A DNA stretch of 64,000 nucleotides from Virgibacillus_P tibetensis (GTDB lineage Bacteria; Bacillota; Bacilli; Bacillales; Amphibacillaceae): the NCBI RefSeq assembly GCF_036026595.1, contig NZ_JARZFX010000001.1, forward strand, positions 1 to 64,000, read 5' to 3'. Numbering within the stretch: the stretch's first letter is position 1; every line of letters begins with the position of its first letter. Made by a program: the position numbers and the translations under genes. Shown here piece after piece: positions 1 through 9,419 of the stretch. The notes under the pieces are model-generated. The model was not told the DNA's origin. It made no database searches and saw nothing but the letters and a program-made list of their open reading frames with translations.

Positions 1-7
1 AACAGAT

Positions 8-44
8 AGACCCAGTATGCGTTCATCGTATACTGGGTCTTTTC
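8..44 (+). terminator. Intrinsic terminator of the gene upstream of the window
   Basis: An 11-bp perfect inverted repeat (AGACCCAGTAT, 8-18, with its complement at 30-40) is followed by TTTT. The T run lies on the + side, so it probably ends a + strand gene that starts before the window. Confidence 0.75.
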
Positions 45-176
45 AATGCCATTACTATAAGTTACAAAAGTCAAAACAACTCCAACTCGAGCGCTTAGCA
101 ATTATTCCACGGCCACATGATAAATAAAACCAAAGGAAGAGAAATTTCAATTGAAAAGAGTATACTAATTTGATGG

Positions 177-200
177 TCCTATTATATTGGTATAATAGGA
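177..200. promoter_or_regulatory. Perfect 10-bp palindrome, possible operator upstream of the SDR gene
   Basis: TCCTATTATA at 177-186 and its exact complement at 191-200 are separated by 4 bases. The right arm contains a TATAAT (191-196) that could be a -10 box, so a protein bound here would block it. A weaker repeat, TTGGTAT (187-193) with ATACCAA (212-218), overlaps it. Otherwise the 45-523 gap is AT-rich and I see no gene in it. The role is inferred only. Confidence 0.3.
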
Positions 201-523
201 TTTAGGGTTTAATACCAATTAAAGTTATAGTGTTGTACACCAATTTGTTAGGTAACAATGGCTATTATGTTTACATTTCACTTACAAATTCAGGAAATTG
301 GGAATGGCTAATTTCCACTTGAATATTTATGTTAGTTTATATGTTAATTGGATTATTTTTGATATTTGCTCTTTAATATATAATGCAATTAAAAATTTAA
401 TATTCTTTTTATGATAAGGGGTTAAAGAGAAAAGAATTTATAAATCCAAAATATGTATTTTTTCAGGGGAGAAAATAAAAAAATTAAAAAATAAAAAAAT
501 ATAGACTAGTCAGGGGAGTTTCT

Positions 524-1270
524 ATGCCTAATTTAAAGGATCGTGTAATACTGATAACGGGAGCTAATCGAGGACAAGGTAAAGCAATAGCTGAGCATCT
601 AATGGATTTAGGTGGTGTCGTGATTGTAGGTGCGCGTCATTATGAAAAAGCTTTGAAAGTAGTTGAAGAAATAGGAAATACTCGTGCCTATCCAGTTCAG
701 TTGGATGTTACAAAGGAAATAGAATGGAAAACGGCGGTAGAAGATATCGTGGATAAATTCGGTAAGATTGACGTTTTAGTAAATAACGCTGGTATTTTAA
801 TACGCAAACCATTTACTGAGATTTCGACAGAAGAGTACGTTCAGTTAATAAATGTCAATCAAATTGGGGTGTTTCTTGGAATGCAATCCGTAATACCACT
901 TATGGAGAAACAGAGAAAAGGTGCAATCGTAAACAATATTTCGATCTCAGCATTTTCGCCTATTGCTCATTCATCCGCTTATGCTGCAAGTAAAGCGTCC
1001 GTAGTAGCGATGTCTAAATCAGCAGCGATTGAGCTAGGTCCAAAAGGGATTCGAGTTAATATGATACATCCAGGAGGGGTTGATACCGAAATGGCTACGA
1101 ATGGACATGAGGTTCCTGAATATTATCAAACAGTACCATTAAAAAGGATTGGCAAACCAATTGATATTGCGAAGGCTGTCGCCTATTTTGCTTCCGACGA
1201 TAGTTCGTATTGTACGGGAGCAGAATTGGTCGTTGATGGTGGAATGACTCTGGGAAATGCAGGTGAATGA
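524..1270 (+). CDS. SDR family oxidoreductase
   Basis: Classical short-chain dehydrogenase/reductase of 248 residues, the usual family length. It carries the cofactor motif TGANRGQG (12-19), the NNAG motif (87-90) and the catalytic triad S140, Y153 and K157 (YAASK). The C-terminal GAELVVDGG signature is typical of the glucose dehydrogenase / 3-oxoacyl-ACP reductase-like group. A good Shine-Dalgarno (aggggag, 512-518) precedes the ATG. The gene stands alone after a 480-base AT-rich stretch with a palindrome that might regulate it. The substrate cannot be told from sequence. NAD(H) or NADP(H) specificity is also open: the usual acidic residue at the end of beta2 is not obvious, and the segment reads VGARHYEK, which could favour NADP(H). 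Confidence 0.85.
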   Translation: MPNLKDRVILITGANRGQGKAIAEHLMDLGGVVIVGARHYEKALKVVEEIGNTRAYPVQLDVTKEIEWKTAVEDIVDKFGKIDVLVNNAGILIRKPFTEISTEEYVQLINVNQIGVFLGMQSVIPLMEKQRKGAIVNNISISAFSPIAHSSAYAASKASVVAMSKSAAIELGPKGIRVNMIHPGGVDTEMATNGHEVPEYYQTVPLKRIGKPIDIAKAVAYFASDDSSYCTGAELVVDGGMTLGNAGE

Positions 1271-1410
1271 ATAGCAAAATTTAGAAAAAATAGCGTTTAG
1301 TAAGGGAATAAGACTATATTAATACCTGTATTAAAGAGGCTTTTTACTTGAATAATTTATACAAAGCGCGCTCTGTAATGTGACCGCTTGAAAATAAAGT
1401 TTATGAAACA

Positions 1411-1449
1411 AACAGGGGTTCACTCAAATGAGCGAACCCCTGTTAAGCT
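1411..1449. terminator. Bidirectional terminator between the SDR and carrier genes
   Basis: A 15-bp stem with one mismatch (1411-1425 with 1430-1444) and a 4-base loop lies between two convergent genes. It is followed by CTTTTTC on the + side, and A-rich sequence precedes it for the - side. Confidence 0.75.
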
Positions 1450-1462
1450 TTTTCAAAAAAAC

Positions 1463-2653
1463 TTATAATGCTTCAACCTTATCTGTTTCCGTGAGTTTCT
1501 TACGCCTACTTAATGAATTGGCAATCGAAGTTATAGCCCCATCACCTGTTACATTACAGGCTGTACCTAAGCTATCTTGAGCAAGATATAATGCTATCAT
1601 AAGTGAGACCATTGTTGGTCCAAATCCTAGCATAGTTTCCAAAAGGCCGATCGCAGCCATTACTGCACCTCCGGGGACGCCAGGAGCAGCAATCATTGTT
1701 ACTCCCAATAATAAGATAAAGGGCATTATTGAACTAAATGTAGCCATATCACCTTGAAGGAACATGACAGCTAGCGCACAACTTAATAGTGTAATAGTAC
1801 TTCCCGATAAATGAATATTTGCAAGTAAAGGAATAGTAAAATCTGCAACGCTTTCACGTACCTTTAATGTTTTAGATCGTTTTAGTGTTACCGGTATTGT
1901 TGCTGCGGATGACTGGGTTCCAAGTGCCGTAAAGTATGCAGGCATCATTTTCTTTAACATGATAAATGGGTTTTGCTTACTTAGTGTTCCTGCAATTGAA
2001 TATTGTATCAATAAATAAAGCAGATGCAGGATTATAATCATGACGAATACTTTAGCAAATACACTGAGTATCGTACTAACTTGGCCAGTATAGGTCATAT
2101 TGGCAAAAATACCAAAAATGTGAAAAGGAAGTAATGGTATAATAATTCTTTCGATTACCAAGTGAATAATGTCACGAAATTCTGTTGTTATTTTTAGGAG
2201 AGCTTCTCCCTTTATGGCAGCAATCCCAAGCCCAATGACGAAGGCTAGAAGGAGAGCCGTCATGACACCCATTGGCGGGGCCATTTCTACTTCAAAGAAA
2301 CTGGATCTCAAACCTTCTGTAGGGTCAGCAAAAGCTAGTAACGATTGCCCTTTTAATAATGTAGGGTAAATACTTTTTGCGGCTAGAAAGGCCAGTATTC
2401 CTGCTATGACTGTTGAGCTGTAAGCAATAAATGCAGTGAGCCCAAGCAGTTTCCCTGCGCCCCGACCCATTGAACCAATTCCCGGGGCAATAAAACCTAT
2501 GATTATTAAAGGGATGATAAAGCCCAGGAAGTTTCCAAAAAGCCCATTAAAAGTAGCGAATAATTGGATAAACCATTCATTTGCAATAGAGCCTATTGCG
2601 ATACCTAGGATAATAGCTAATACAATGCGTGCTAATAAGCCAAAGCCTTTCAT
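1463..2653 (-). CDS. Dicarboxylate/amino acid:cation symporter (DAACS/SDF family)
   Basis: Secondary carrier of 396 residues, polytopic with about eight hydrophobic segments. It has the serine-rich reentrant-loop signature SSAATIPVTL (about 256-265) and the C-terminal NVTGDGAITSIANSL region that forms the substrate and Na+/H+ site in GltPh-type transporters. The family takes up glutamate, aspartate, C4-dicarboxylates, serine or cystine with Na+ or H+. The substrate is not determinable here. It is shorter than GltP/DctP (about 420-460). A strong aaaggagga site precedes the ATG. It is monocistronic and convergent with the SDR gene. Confidence 0.85.
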   Translation of the reverse strand: MKGFGLLARIVLAIILGIAIGSIANEWFIQLFATFNGLFGNFLGFIIPLIIIGFIAPGIGSMGRGAGKLLGLTAFIAYSSTVIAGILAFLAAKSIYPTLLKGQSLLAFADPTEGLRSSFFEVEMAPPMGVMTALLLAFVIGLGIAAIKGEALLKITTEFRDIIHLVIERIIIPLLPFHIFGIFANMTYTGQVSTILSVFAKVFVMIIILHLLYLLIQYSIAGTLSKQNPFIMLKKMMPAYFTALGTQSSAATIPVTLKRSKTLKVRESVADFTIPLLANIHLSGSTITLLSCALAVMFLQGDMATFSSIMPFILLLGVTMIAAPGVPGGAVMAAIGLLETMLGFGPTMVSLMIALYLAQDSLGTACNVTGDGAITSIANSLSRRKKLTETDKVEAL

Positions 2654-2790
2654 AGTTATTTCCTCCTTTGTTATGTAAATTAATGGTACCTATCCAGGCT
2701 ATAGCTTAATTGCTAAGCATAGACATAGTAACCGCTATTATACAGTAAATTAAAGGTAATTATAAAGAAATATAAAAAAAACTTTTCTAT

Positions 2791-2820
2791 TATAAAAAAC
2801 GTACCTTTAGAAGGTACGTT
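2791..2820 (-). terminator. Intrinsic terminator of the 60-residue gene
   Basis: A 10-bp perfect stem (AACGTACCTT, 2798-2807, with 2811-2820) and 3-base loop. Read on the - strand it is followed by TTTTATA. It lies just after the stop of the small gene at 2831-3013. Confidence 0.75.
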
Positions 2821-2830
2821 TAATTGTCTG

Positions 2831-3013
2831 TTAGCCCATTCCATTAGAACCTTGCTGTGAATTTCCGCCATTGCCATTCATTTGTGATACAAACGGAATC
2901 ATTTTTTGCATGGTTTGTCCAATGCTCTGATTGTTTTTAGTCATCGTATAGTAAGTTGCTGCTCCAACACCGACAGAAGCGATTAATGGTAACCACATTC
3001 CATTCCTTTGCAT
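2831..3013 (-). CDS. Small hypothetical membrane-anchored protein
   Basis: A 60-residue protein with one hydrophobic N-terminal segment (about residues 6-23, WLPLIASVGVGAATYYTM) and a polar tail rich in Gln, Asn and Gly. A start with an upstream aagggttg-like site and a dedicated downstream terminator support a real gene. It resembles the short single-membrane-segment proteins (YrzQ/YtxH-like) common in Bacillaceae, but I do not recognise a named family. It is read toward the carrier gene and lies downstream of the flavoprotein gene on the same strand, with a 74-base gap. Function unknown. Confidence 0.6.
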   Translation of the reverse strand: MQRNGMWLPLIASVGVGAATYYTMTKNNQSIGQTMQKMIPFVSQMNGNGGNSQQGSNGMG

Positions 3014-3087
3014 TCGATATCAACCCTTTCTATGATGGTCCCAGACATAACTTAGGATAACTCGAATACACCGTTTCATCCTAGGAA

Positions 3088-4365
3088 TCATATACCATTA
3101 GAAGGAGAAACTTCTTTTGCAGCATTCATTCCGGCAAGTCTTCCAGTAACTAGTGCTGAAGTAATATTATATCCGCCAGTATATCCATGAATATCAAGAA
3201 TTTCCCCACAGAAATATAAACCATGCATCTTTTTTGATTGCATCGTGTTAGGAACAACTTCTTTTATAGAAACTCCTCCTCCTGTAACGAATGCTTTATC
3301 CAACGATAGTGAGCCATGAACATTAAATATAAAATTTTTCATATCATTAACTATAGCACGGACTGTATCATGAGAAATGTTTGCAGATTTATGCTCTTCA
3401 GATATATTGTTTATTGATAAAATATAGGTTAGAAAGCGCTCAGGAACCATTCCTTTTATTAAGTTTTTAAAAGATTTCTTAGGATTATTTTGCATCAGAT
3501 TAAGTATATGATTGTTCAGATCCTCCGATCGTTCATCTGGCAAGGCATCCAAAACCATTGGTATTTCCTCTCGGCCTTTCATTAACTCCTTAACAACAAA
3601 CTGTGAGCAACGTAATACGGCAGGTCCTGATACACCGAAGTGGGTGAAGATCATATCCATTTTGTGTGTAATAATAGGTTTTTTCTTTTTATTTAATACA
3701 GTTAAAGAAATGTCTCTGAGGGATAATCCCTGTAGGCTTTTGTCCTTGATGAACCGCTCCCTGGAAGTTAATGCTACTTCAGTTGGATAAAGCTCGGTTA
3801 TGCGGTGCCCAGCTTTTTCTGCCCATGCGTATCCGTCACCAGTTGATCCAGTATGAGGAACAGCTTTTCCACCAACAGCTAAAACCAAAGCTCTTGTTTG
3901 AATGTTCTCTTGGCCATGTAAAAGAACTGTATGTTCTTTTTCTTCATAATTTATAGCTTCTACAGGAGTGTTTAAACGAATAGTAACGTTTAATTCATCT
4001 AATTTATTAATAAGAGCATTTACAACTGTTTTTGCAGAGTTAGAAACAGGAAACATCCGTCCATGATCTTCTTCTTTTAACTGTACATCCATCTTTTCAA
4101 AAAAATCGATAATATCGTAGTTATTAAAAACAGAAAACGCACTATATAAAAATTTTCCGTTACCTGGAATATGTTTAATAACTTCTTCCTGAGGCAGGCG
4201 ATTTGTAACATTGCATCTTCCACCACCGGAAATAGCTAATTTTTTACCTAATTTGCTTCCTTTTTCAATTAACATTGTTTTAGCCCCATATTCTGCGGCA
4301 GCAATAGCCGCCATTAAACCAGAAGGCCCTCCGCCGATTACAATTACATCGTATGTCAAATTCAT
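3088..4365 (-). CDS. ytfP: NAD(P)/FAD-dependent oxidoreductase, HI0933/BaiN family (YtfP)
   Basis: Flavoprotein of 425 residues. The N-terminal dinucleotide-binding motif [19 protein letters not shown] (about 9-27) is followed by the family signature [18 protein letters not shown]-terminal FAD-contact motif ([23 protein letters not shown]) is also present. The family includes BaiN, a bile-acid-chain reductase, but the role of YtfP in bacilli is not established. It is divergent from ytgP, as in B. subtilis, which supports the gene assignment. The reaction is unknown. Confidence 0.85.
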   Translation of the reverse strand: MNLTYDVIVIGGGPSGLMAAIAAAEYGAKTMLIEKGSKLGKKLAISGGGRCNVTNRLPQEEVIKHIPGNGKFLYSAFSVFNNYDIIDFFEKMDVQLKEEDHGRMFPVSNSAKTVVNALINKLDELNVTIRLNTPVEAINYEEKEHTVLLHGQENIQTRALVLAVGGKAVPHTGSTGDGYAWAEKAGHRITELYPTEVALTSRERFIKDKSLQGLSLRDISLTVLNKKKKPIITHKMDMIFTHFGVSGPAVLRCSQFVVKELMKGREEIPMVLDALPDERSEDLNNHILNLMQNNPKKSFKNLIKGMVPERFLTYILSINNISEEHKSANISHDTVRAIVNDMKNFIFNVHGSLSLDKAFVTGGGVSIKEVVPNTMQSKKMHGLYFCGEILDIHGYTGGYNITSALVTGRLAGMNAAKEVSPSNGI

Positions 4366-4535
4366 TCATCCCTTTCGTATGTATCTTATCACTTATATAA
4401 TTAAATGCTCAATTTTTATCATTAAATAAAAGGAATTAGGTCAAAATAATTCATCTGCAAACGAATATAGTATAAGAAAGGTTAGTATATGTGATAAAAT
4501 AACGAATATAAATAGAAAATAATGCAGGTGAAAAA

Positions 4536-6155
4536 ATGTCGAATATAGTTAGAGGCACGATGTTACTTACAGGTGCATCGTTTTTGTCAAAGTTTTTAGG
4601 GATGATTTATGTCATTCCTTTTTATGCACTAGTTGGAGAAACAGGAGGAGTCCTTTTTCAGTTTGCATATACGCCATACAGTATCTTTATTAGTATTTCC
4701 ACAATTGGTGTTCCTTTAGCCGTATCGAAATTCGTATCTAAATATAATTCTCTCGGCGATTATGAAACCGGAATGCGGATGTTTAAAGCGGGAATTTCCT
4801 TGATGGCAGTTACTGGTTTCCTGGCCTTCCTGGCAATGTTCTTTAGTGCTGAATGGTTAGCTAATCAAATGATAACAAGTGATGACCCTGAAAGTATAAC
4901 TGTTGCTGATGTAACATTTGTCATTCGTATGGTAAGCATTGCACTTCTGATTATACCGGCGATGAGTATCGTCAGGGGATTCTTTCAAGGGTATAACTCA
5001 ATGGGACCAACAGCTGTTTCCCAGGTTATCGAACAAATTGTACGCATTGTATTTTTATTAGGTGGAGCTTATATCATCATCAAGCTATTAGATGGGAGTG
5101 TTACTACTGCTGTAGGATTTTCAACTTTCGCAGCATTTCTTGGAGCTCTTGCTTCCTGTTTTGTATTATTAATTTATTGGCGAAAACGCAAACCATACAT
5201 ACAGAAACAACTTCAGAAGCAAACATACACCCATGATATTTCAACAAAGGATTTATTTATTGAATTATTTCGTTATGCTGGACCTTTTGTATTGGTAGGT
5301 TTGGCTATACCTTTATATCAATTAGTGGATCAATTCACGTTCGAAAGGGCAATGGTTGCCAGAGGTCAGGAAGATGTATGGGAAACAGCATTTGCTGTGA
5401 TAAACTTTTATGGACATAAGCTGGTCATTATTCCGATTACATTAGCAACAGGGCTGTCAATATCTATGTTACCAGCCCTAACAAAAACGTTTACAGAAAA
5501 AAACAATCAATTATTAAACAATCAAATTAACCAAGCACTGCAAATTGTTCTTGTGCTGGTTATACCGGCCGTTGTAGGGCTTTCATTGTTATCCAATGAA
5601 GCATATGCTTCATTGTATGGATTAAAAAATATTGAGCTTGCAGGCCGCCTCTTAGGATGGTATGCCCCTGTTGCGTTATTATTTGCATTGTTCAGTGTGT
5701 CATCCGCAATCCTACAAGGGATTAATGAACAGCGTTTTGCAGTAATCAGTTTATTAGCTGGACTTCTTGTCAAAGTATTATTCAACATTCAGCTTATTTA
5801 TATGTTTGGCCCTGTAGGGTCTATACTTGGTACCGGATTAGCTGCATTTATAGCTGTAGCTCTTAACCTATGGCGGATTAATTCCGCGATCCAGTTTTCC
5901 TTTAAACAAACATTTAAAAGAACAATGTTGATTGGTATTTTTATCATTCTAATGTGTATTATAATCTGGATTCTAAAAGCAGTATTAGGTGGCTTTATTC
6001 CATATGAGGATACACGTTGGGGTGCGACGCTAATGTTAGCTACAGGGGTAATCTTTGGTGGCGGTGTTTATCTGTGGTTTGCATATCAATCAACGTTGCT
6101 GGAACGTATATTAGGCAGCCGAATTGGTTTTTTAGATAAAATTTTTCGTAAATAA
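4536..6155 (+). CDS. murJ: Lipid II flippase MurJ (YtgP), MOP superfamily
   Basis: Polytopic protein of 539 residues with about 14 predicted hydrophobic segments. It belongs to the polysaccharide-biosynthesis/MATE-like MOP superfamily. In B. subtilis YtgP is one of two lipid II flippases (with Amj) moving the peptidoglycan precursor to the outer face of the membrane. The N-terminal region (GTMLLTGASFLSKFLGMIYVIPFY) matches the family pattern. Start ATG follows a gcaggtg site. It is followed after 17 bases by the pseudouridine synthase gene, as in relatives. It is divergent from ytfP, so promoters for both should lie in 4366-4535. Flippase activity is inferred from homology and synteny. Confidence 0.85.
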   Translation: MSNIVRGTMLLTGASFLSKFLGMIYVIPFYALVGETGGVLFQFAYTPYSIFISISTIGVPLAVSKFVSKYNSLGDYETGMRMFKAGISLMAVTGFLAFLAMFFSAEWLANQMITSDDPESITVADVTFVIRMVSIALLIIPAMSIVRGFFQGYNSMGPTAVSQVIEQIVRIVFLLGGAYIIIKLLDGSVTTAVGFSTFAAFLGALASCFVLLIYWRKRKPYIQKQLQKQTYTHDISTKDLFIELFRYAGPFVLVGLAIPLYQLVDQFTFERAMVARGQEDVWETAFAVINFYGHKLVIIPITLATGLSISMLPALTKTFTEKNNQLLNNQINQALQIVLVLVIPAVVGLSLLSNEAYASLYGLKNIELAGRLLGWYAPVALLFALFSVSSAILQGINEQRFAVISLLAGLLVKVLFNIQLIYMFGPVGSILGTGLAAFIAVALNLWRINSAIQFSFKQTFKRTMLIGIFIILMCIIIWILKAVLGGFIPYEDTRWGATLMLATGVIFGGGVYLWFAYQSTLLERILGSRIGFLDKIFRK

Positions 6156-6172
6156 TTAGGGGGGTATTTTTC

Positions 6173-6889
6173 ATGCGCCTTGACAAGATGCTGGCAAATA
6201 TGGGGACAGGCAGTAGAAAAGAAGTGAAGAGTCTGCTCAAGAAAAAACAAGTACTAGTAAATGGGGCTATTATAAAGGATGGAAGTACTTATATCAATCC
6301 CGAAATGGATATAATAAAAGTGAATGGCGAACAAGTTCATTACCAGAAATATATTTATATTATGCTCCATAAACCTCCTGGATATATCTCGGCTACCACA
6401 GATGATCGAGATAATACAGTCATTGATATCTTATCACCTGAACTGCAGCATTTTAAACCATATCCTGTCGGGCGACTGGATAAAGATACAGAAGGGCTGC
6501 TGTTAATAACAAACGATGGAGACCTTGCTCACCAGTTACTTTCACCAAAGAAGGATATTGATAAAATCTATTATGCAAAAGTACAAGGCAAGGTCACTGA
6601 ATCAGATATAGACAGTTTTCAGAACGGCGTCGTTTTAGAAGATGGGTACAAAGCAAAATCAGCAGAACTGATTATCTTATACAGTGGAGAGGTTTCCGAA
6701 ATTGAGGTTACCATTACTGAAGGAAAATATCACCAAGTAAAACGAATGTTTGAGGCAGTTGGCAAAAAAGTAGTTTATTTAAAAAGAATGAGTATGGGAG
6801 AATTATATTTAGATGAAACTTTAGAAAAGGGATCATACCGCGAACTTTCAGAGAAGGAATTGAACTATTGTCTCTCATTAAAAAAGTAA
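6173..6889 (+). CDS. ytzG: 16S rRNA pseudouridine synthase, RsuA family (YtzG)
   Basis: A 238-residue protein with an N-terminal S4 RNA-binding domain (about 1-60) followed by the RsuA/RluB/E/F catalytic domain. The catalytic aspartate lies in PVGRLDKDTEGLLLITNDGD. By family it isomerises a uridine (U516-type) in 16S rRNA; exact position is inferred. A strong aggggggt-like site precedes the ATG. The stop codon is directly adjacent to the start region of the thpR gene, indicating one transcript with murJ upstream and thpR-ytlQ-ytlR downstream. Confidence 0.9.
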   Translation: MRLDKMLANMGTGSRKEVKSLLKKKQVLVNGAIIKDGSTYINPEMDIIKVNGEQVHYQKYIYIMLHKPPGYISATTDDRDNTVIDILSPELQHFKPYPVGRLDKDTEGLLLITNDGDLAHQLLSPKKDIDKIYYAKVQGKVTESDIDSFQNGVVLEDGYKAKSAELIILYSGEVSEIEVTITEGKYHQVKRMFEAVGKKVVYLKRMSMGELYLDETLEKGSYRELSEKELNYCLSLKK

Positions 6890-6907
6890 ATGGAGGTCAG
6901 TTATTCG

Positions 6908-7474
6908 ATGTCATCCTCATCACATTATTTTATAGCAATCCCTCTTCCGGAACTACTGAGAGAGCAACTTTCAAATTGGCAGGATGAACTTAGAACAAAG
7001 GTATCCTATAAGCAATGGCCACATAAACAGGATTTACACATTACGCTTAAATTTTTAGGTGCGGTTGCCGATAATAAATTAGATGCGTTACAAAAAGAAC
7101 TTAAACGTGTTGAACATATAAATGGTTTCTCCACTTTTGCAGGGCAACTAGGAACTTTTGGTAATTACCAGCAACCCCGGGTTCTCTGGGCGGGAGTAGA
7201 GCCATCATCAGACTTACTTCACTTATATGAACTGGTTGAAAGCTGTGCTGCAAATGCAGGATTCCAAATAGAAAGAAGACCTTATCGTCCCCATATTACA
7301 CTAGCAAAGAAGTGGGCAAACGATTCTATCGTTGAATCAATAGAAGTTATCAAGCAGAAATTCAGTGAGAAACAAGTGCTGTATGTAGGAGAAATTGCCT
7401 TGTATGAAATTCATCCAACTAGAAACCCAAAGTATAATGCAATTTCCAGATATAGATTAAGAGGGGGTGGTTGA
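6908..7474 (+). CDS. thpR: RNA 2',3'-cyclic phosphodiesterase ThpR (YtlP)
   Basis: A 188-residue 2H phosphoesterase. Both catalytic HxT motifs are present, LHITLKF in the N-terminal half and PHITLAK in the C-terminal half. The family opens 2',3'-cyclic phosphates on RNA and was first described as a 2'-5' RNA ligase. An in-frame ATG exists at 6890, but the ggaggt site (6892-6897) lies after it and is well spaced for the ATG at 6908, so I use 6908. Its 3' end overlaps the next gene by 8 bases. Confidence 0.85.
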   Translation: MSSSSHYFIAIPLPELLREQLSNWQDELRTKVSYKQWPHKQDLHITLKFLGAVADNKLDALQKELKRVEHINGFSTFAGQLGTFGNYQQPRVLWAGVEPSSDLLHLYELVESCAANAGFQIERRPYRPHITLAKKWANDSIVESIEVIKQKFSEKQVLYVGEIALYEIHPTRNPKYNAISRYRLRGGG

Positions 7475-8393
7475 TCTGGCTCAGTTAATTAAATTACAGG
7501 ATTATGTCTCCCGCTACGAATGGAATGCTTTTCGCTATCCCAGCCAGTATATTCGATTAAAACAAGAAAACTGGAAAAAACTTAACTACTTGTGGAACAA
7601 TCCAGAAGAAAATGTAGAAGATGAATCAAATGCCGCCGAAACAGCAACTAAATTATCTTGGTGGAAGTCTCTTATTAGAAAAGAAAATGAACAAGAGGAG
7701 GTCCATCAGCAACAAAAAGAGCAACTGCCTGATACGGAGTCAGAACTGAAACAATACTTCCTGGACAAATTATTACTTATTCAATTAAAATGGGCTACCT
7801 CTACAGTTACAGATTTATCATTTATTGATAAAACGTACTATAATAATTCAACATTAAAATATTTTCTGCAAAGATTTCCGGATACTTACCTGGTTATGTA
7901 TTATCCGATTTTTAATATTAAAAATGCGCCAATCGATGGTGAAATTATAGTAATCAGTCCAATCGGCATAGAAATTATAATTTTAGTTGAAGAAAATGAG
8001 AAAGCGACTATAATGGCCGGTGAAGAGCGAACCTGGACAGTAGAAACGGGACAAGAGCAAAAAAGGATTCTAAGTCCGTTAATTGCCTTAAAACGAACAG
8101 AACAAATAGTGAAGAGTATTCTTAGTAAAATTGATCTGGATTTTCCAGTTGAGAAAACAGTCTTGTCTCGGAAGAATCACATTGTTTTTTCCAATGCACC
8201 TTACAATACGAAGGTTGTTGACAGAATTGGATATGAACAGTGGTTTAAACAAAAGCGCCTGCTTGTTTCCCCTTTAAAGAATAGACAGTTAAAAGCTGCA
8301 GAAGCATTATTGAATCATTGCCAAACAACTTCTGTAAAAAGACCGGAGTGGGAAGAAGATAGTAACACATTCCATTTTATGGATGAGGAATAG
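7467..8393 (+). CDS. ytlQ: Conserved hypothetical protein YtlQ
   Basis: A 308-residue soluble protein at the position of ytlQ (between ytlP and ytlR). It has an acidic, Gln-rich linker around residues 45-90 and a compact C-terminal part with IDGEIIVISPIGIEIIILVEE-like strands, reminiscent of a NERD-type nuclease-related fold, though I cannot confirm this. The GTG at 7467 is in frame, but the ribosome site (gaggggg, 7461-7467) overlaps it. The spacing would suit the CTG at 7476 (codon 4), or initiation may be coupled to the overlapping thpR stop. The start is therefore uncertain by a few residues. Function unknown. Confidence 0.7.
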   Translation: MVDLAQLIKLQDYVSRYEWNAFRYPSQYIRLKQENWKKLNYLWNNPEENVEDESNAAETATKLSWWKSLIRKENEQEEVHQQQKEQLPDTESELKQYFLDKLLLIQLKWATSTVTDLSFIDKTYYNNSTLKYFLQRFPDTYLVMYYPIFNIKNAPIDGEIIVISPIGIEIIILVEENEKATIMAGEERTWTVETGQEQKRILSPLIALKRTEQIVKSILSKIDLDFPVEKTVLSRKNHIVFSNAPYNTKVVDRIGYEQWFKQKRLLVSPLKNRQLKAAEALLNHCQTTSVKRPEWEEDSNTFHFMDEE

Positions 8394-8396
8394 GGT

Positions 8397-9335
8397 ATGT
8401 ATTTTTTTATTATTAATCCTAAAGCAGGAAATGGGCGTCCAAAGCGAATTTTTAATAAATTAAGGAAGAGTAAACTATATAGTGAGACAGAAAGCATTTA
8501 TTGCTATACAAGATACAAGGGACATGCAGAAGTAATTGCACACTCAATTAAAGAATCGTACTCATTGGTAACAGCAGTTATCGTCATAGGTGGGGACGGC
8601 ACACTTCACGAAGTAATCAATGGTCTGAGAAATCATGACATTACTGTATCTTTTATACCAGGTGGATCAGGAAATGATTTTGCAAGGGGAATATCCAATA
8701 GAGCTAAACCATTAAAGATAGTTAATAATATTGTTAATGGGGAAAAAGATTTACCGTACTGGTTAGGAAATTATAAAATTGATAATAAGAAAAGTCGTTT
8801 TTTTATTAACAGTATGGGATTTGGTTTCGACGCTGAGGTAGCACAAGCTGCTAATGCATCCATACATAAGAAGTTGACTACTCTATTTCGCTTTGGAACA
8901 ATTAGTTATTTAATCGCACTTATTCAGGTATTATTGAAATATAAGCCTATGGAAGTTACCCTAGAGGTTAATGGAGAAGTTCGCAGGGTACCAAATTGTT
9001 GGATGGTTACTGTTGCTAACCATCCTTTCTATGGTGGTGGCATGAAGATCATCCCAAGTGCACGAAACCAGCCTACTGTATTCCCAGTGCTCCTGATCCA
9101 TTCTATATCGAAGTGGAAAGTCCTTACATTGTTTATGACAGTATTTACTGGTAAACATGTAAATTTTAAAGAAGTTGAAATAATAGAAACGACAAAGTTG
9201 GGCGTTTTTTCAAAGAATAAAGTACACTATCAAGTCGACGGACAAACAGATACTTGCAATAAATGTGTTATCACAAAAGAATCTCAATCTATTCGGATTG
9301 CGGGGAAGACAACGAAAAAAGATACAAGTGCTTAG
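8397..9335 (+). CDS. ytlR: Diacylglycerol kinase family lipid kinase (YtlR)
   Basis: A 312-residue protein of the DAGK catalytic family. N-terminal INPKAGNGRP, then the nucleotide-binding glycine motif VIGGDGTLHEVINGL (about 63-77) and PGGSGNDFARG (about 90-100). The ATP-binding and Mg2+-coordinating elements known from DgkB are therefore present. DgkB itself is the main diacylglycerol kinase of bacilli; YtlR is a paralogue of unknown lipid or sphingoid substrate. It starts three bases after the ytlQ stop, so it is in the same operon. Confidence 0.85.
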   Translation: MYFFIINPKAGNGRPKRIFNKLRKSKLYSETESIYCYTRYKGHAEVIAHSIKESYSLVTAVIVIGGDGTLHEVINGLRNHDITVSFIPGGSGNDFARGISNRAKPLKIVNNIVNGEKDLPYWLGNYKIDNKKSRFFINSMGFGFDAEVAQAANASIHKKLTTLFRFGTISYLIALIQVLLKYKPMEVTLEVNGEVRRVPNCWMVTVANHPFYGGGMKIIPSARNQPTVFPVLLIHSISKWKVLTLFMTVFTGKHVNFKEVEIIETTKLGVFSKNKVHYQVDGQTDTCNKCVITKESQSIRIAGKTTKKDTSA

Positions 9336-9419
9336 CAAACAATTCGCACAGTTGTATTTTTAAGTGGATCTCTATAAAATGTATAAGTGAACGCTAATTT
9401 TGAAAGATGTGAGGAATTT

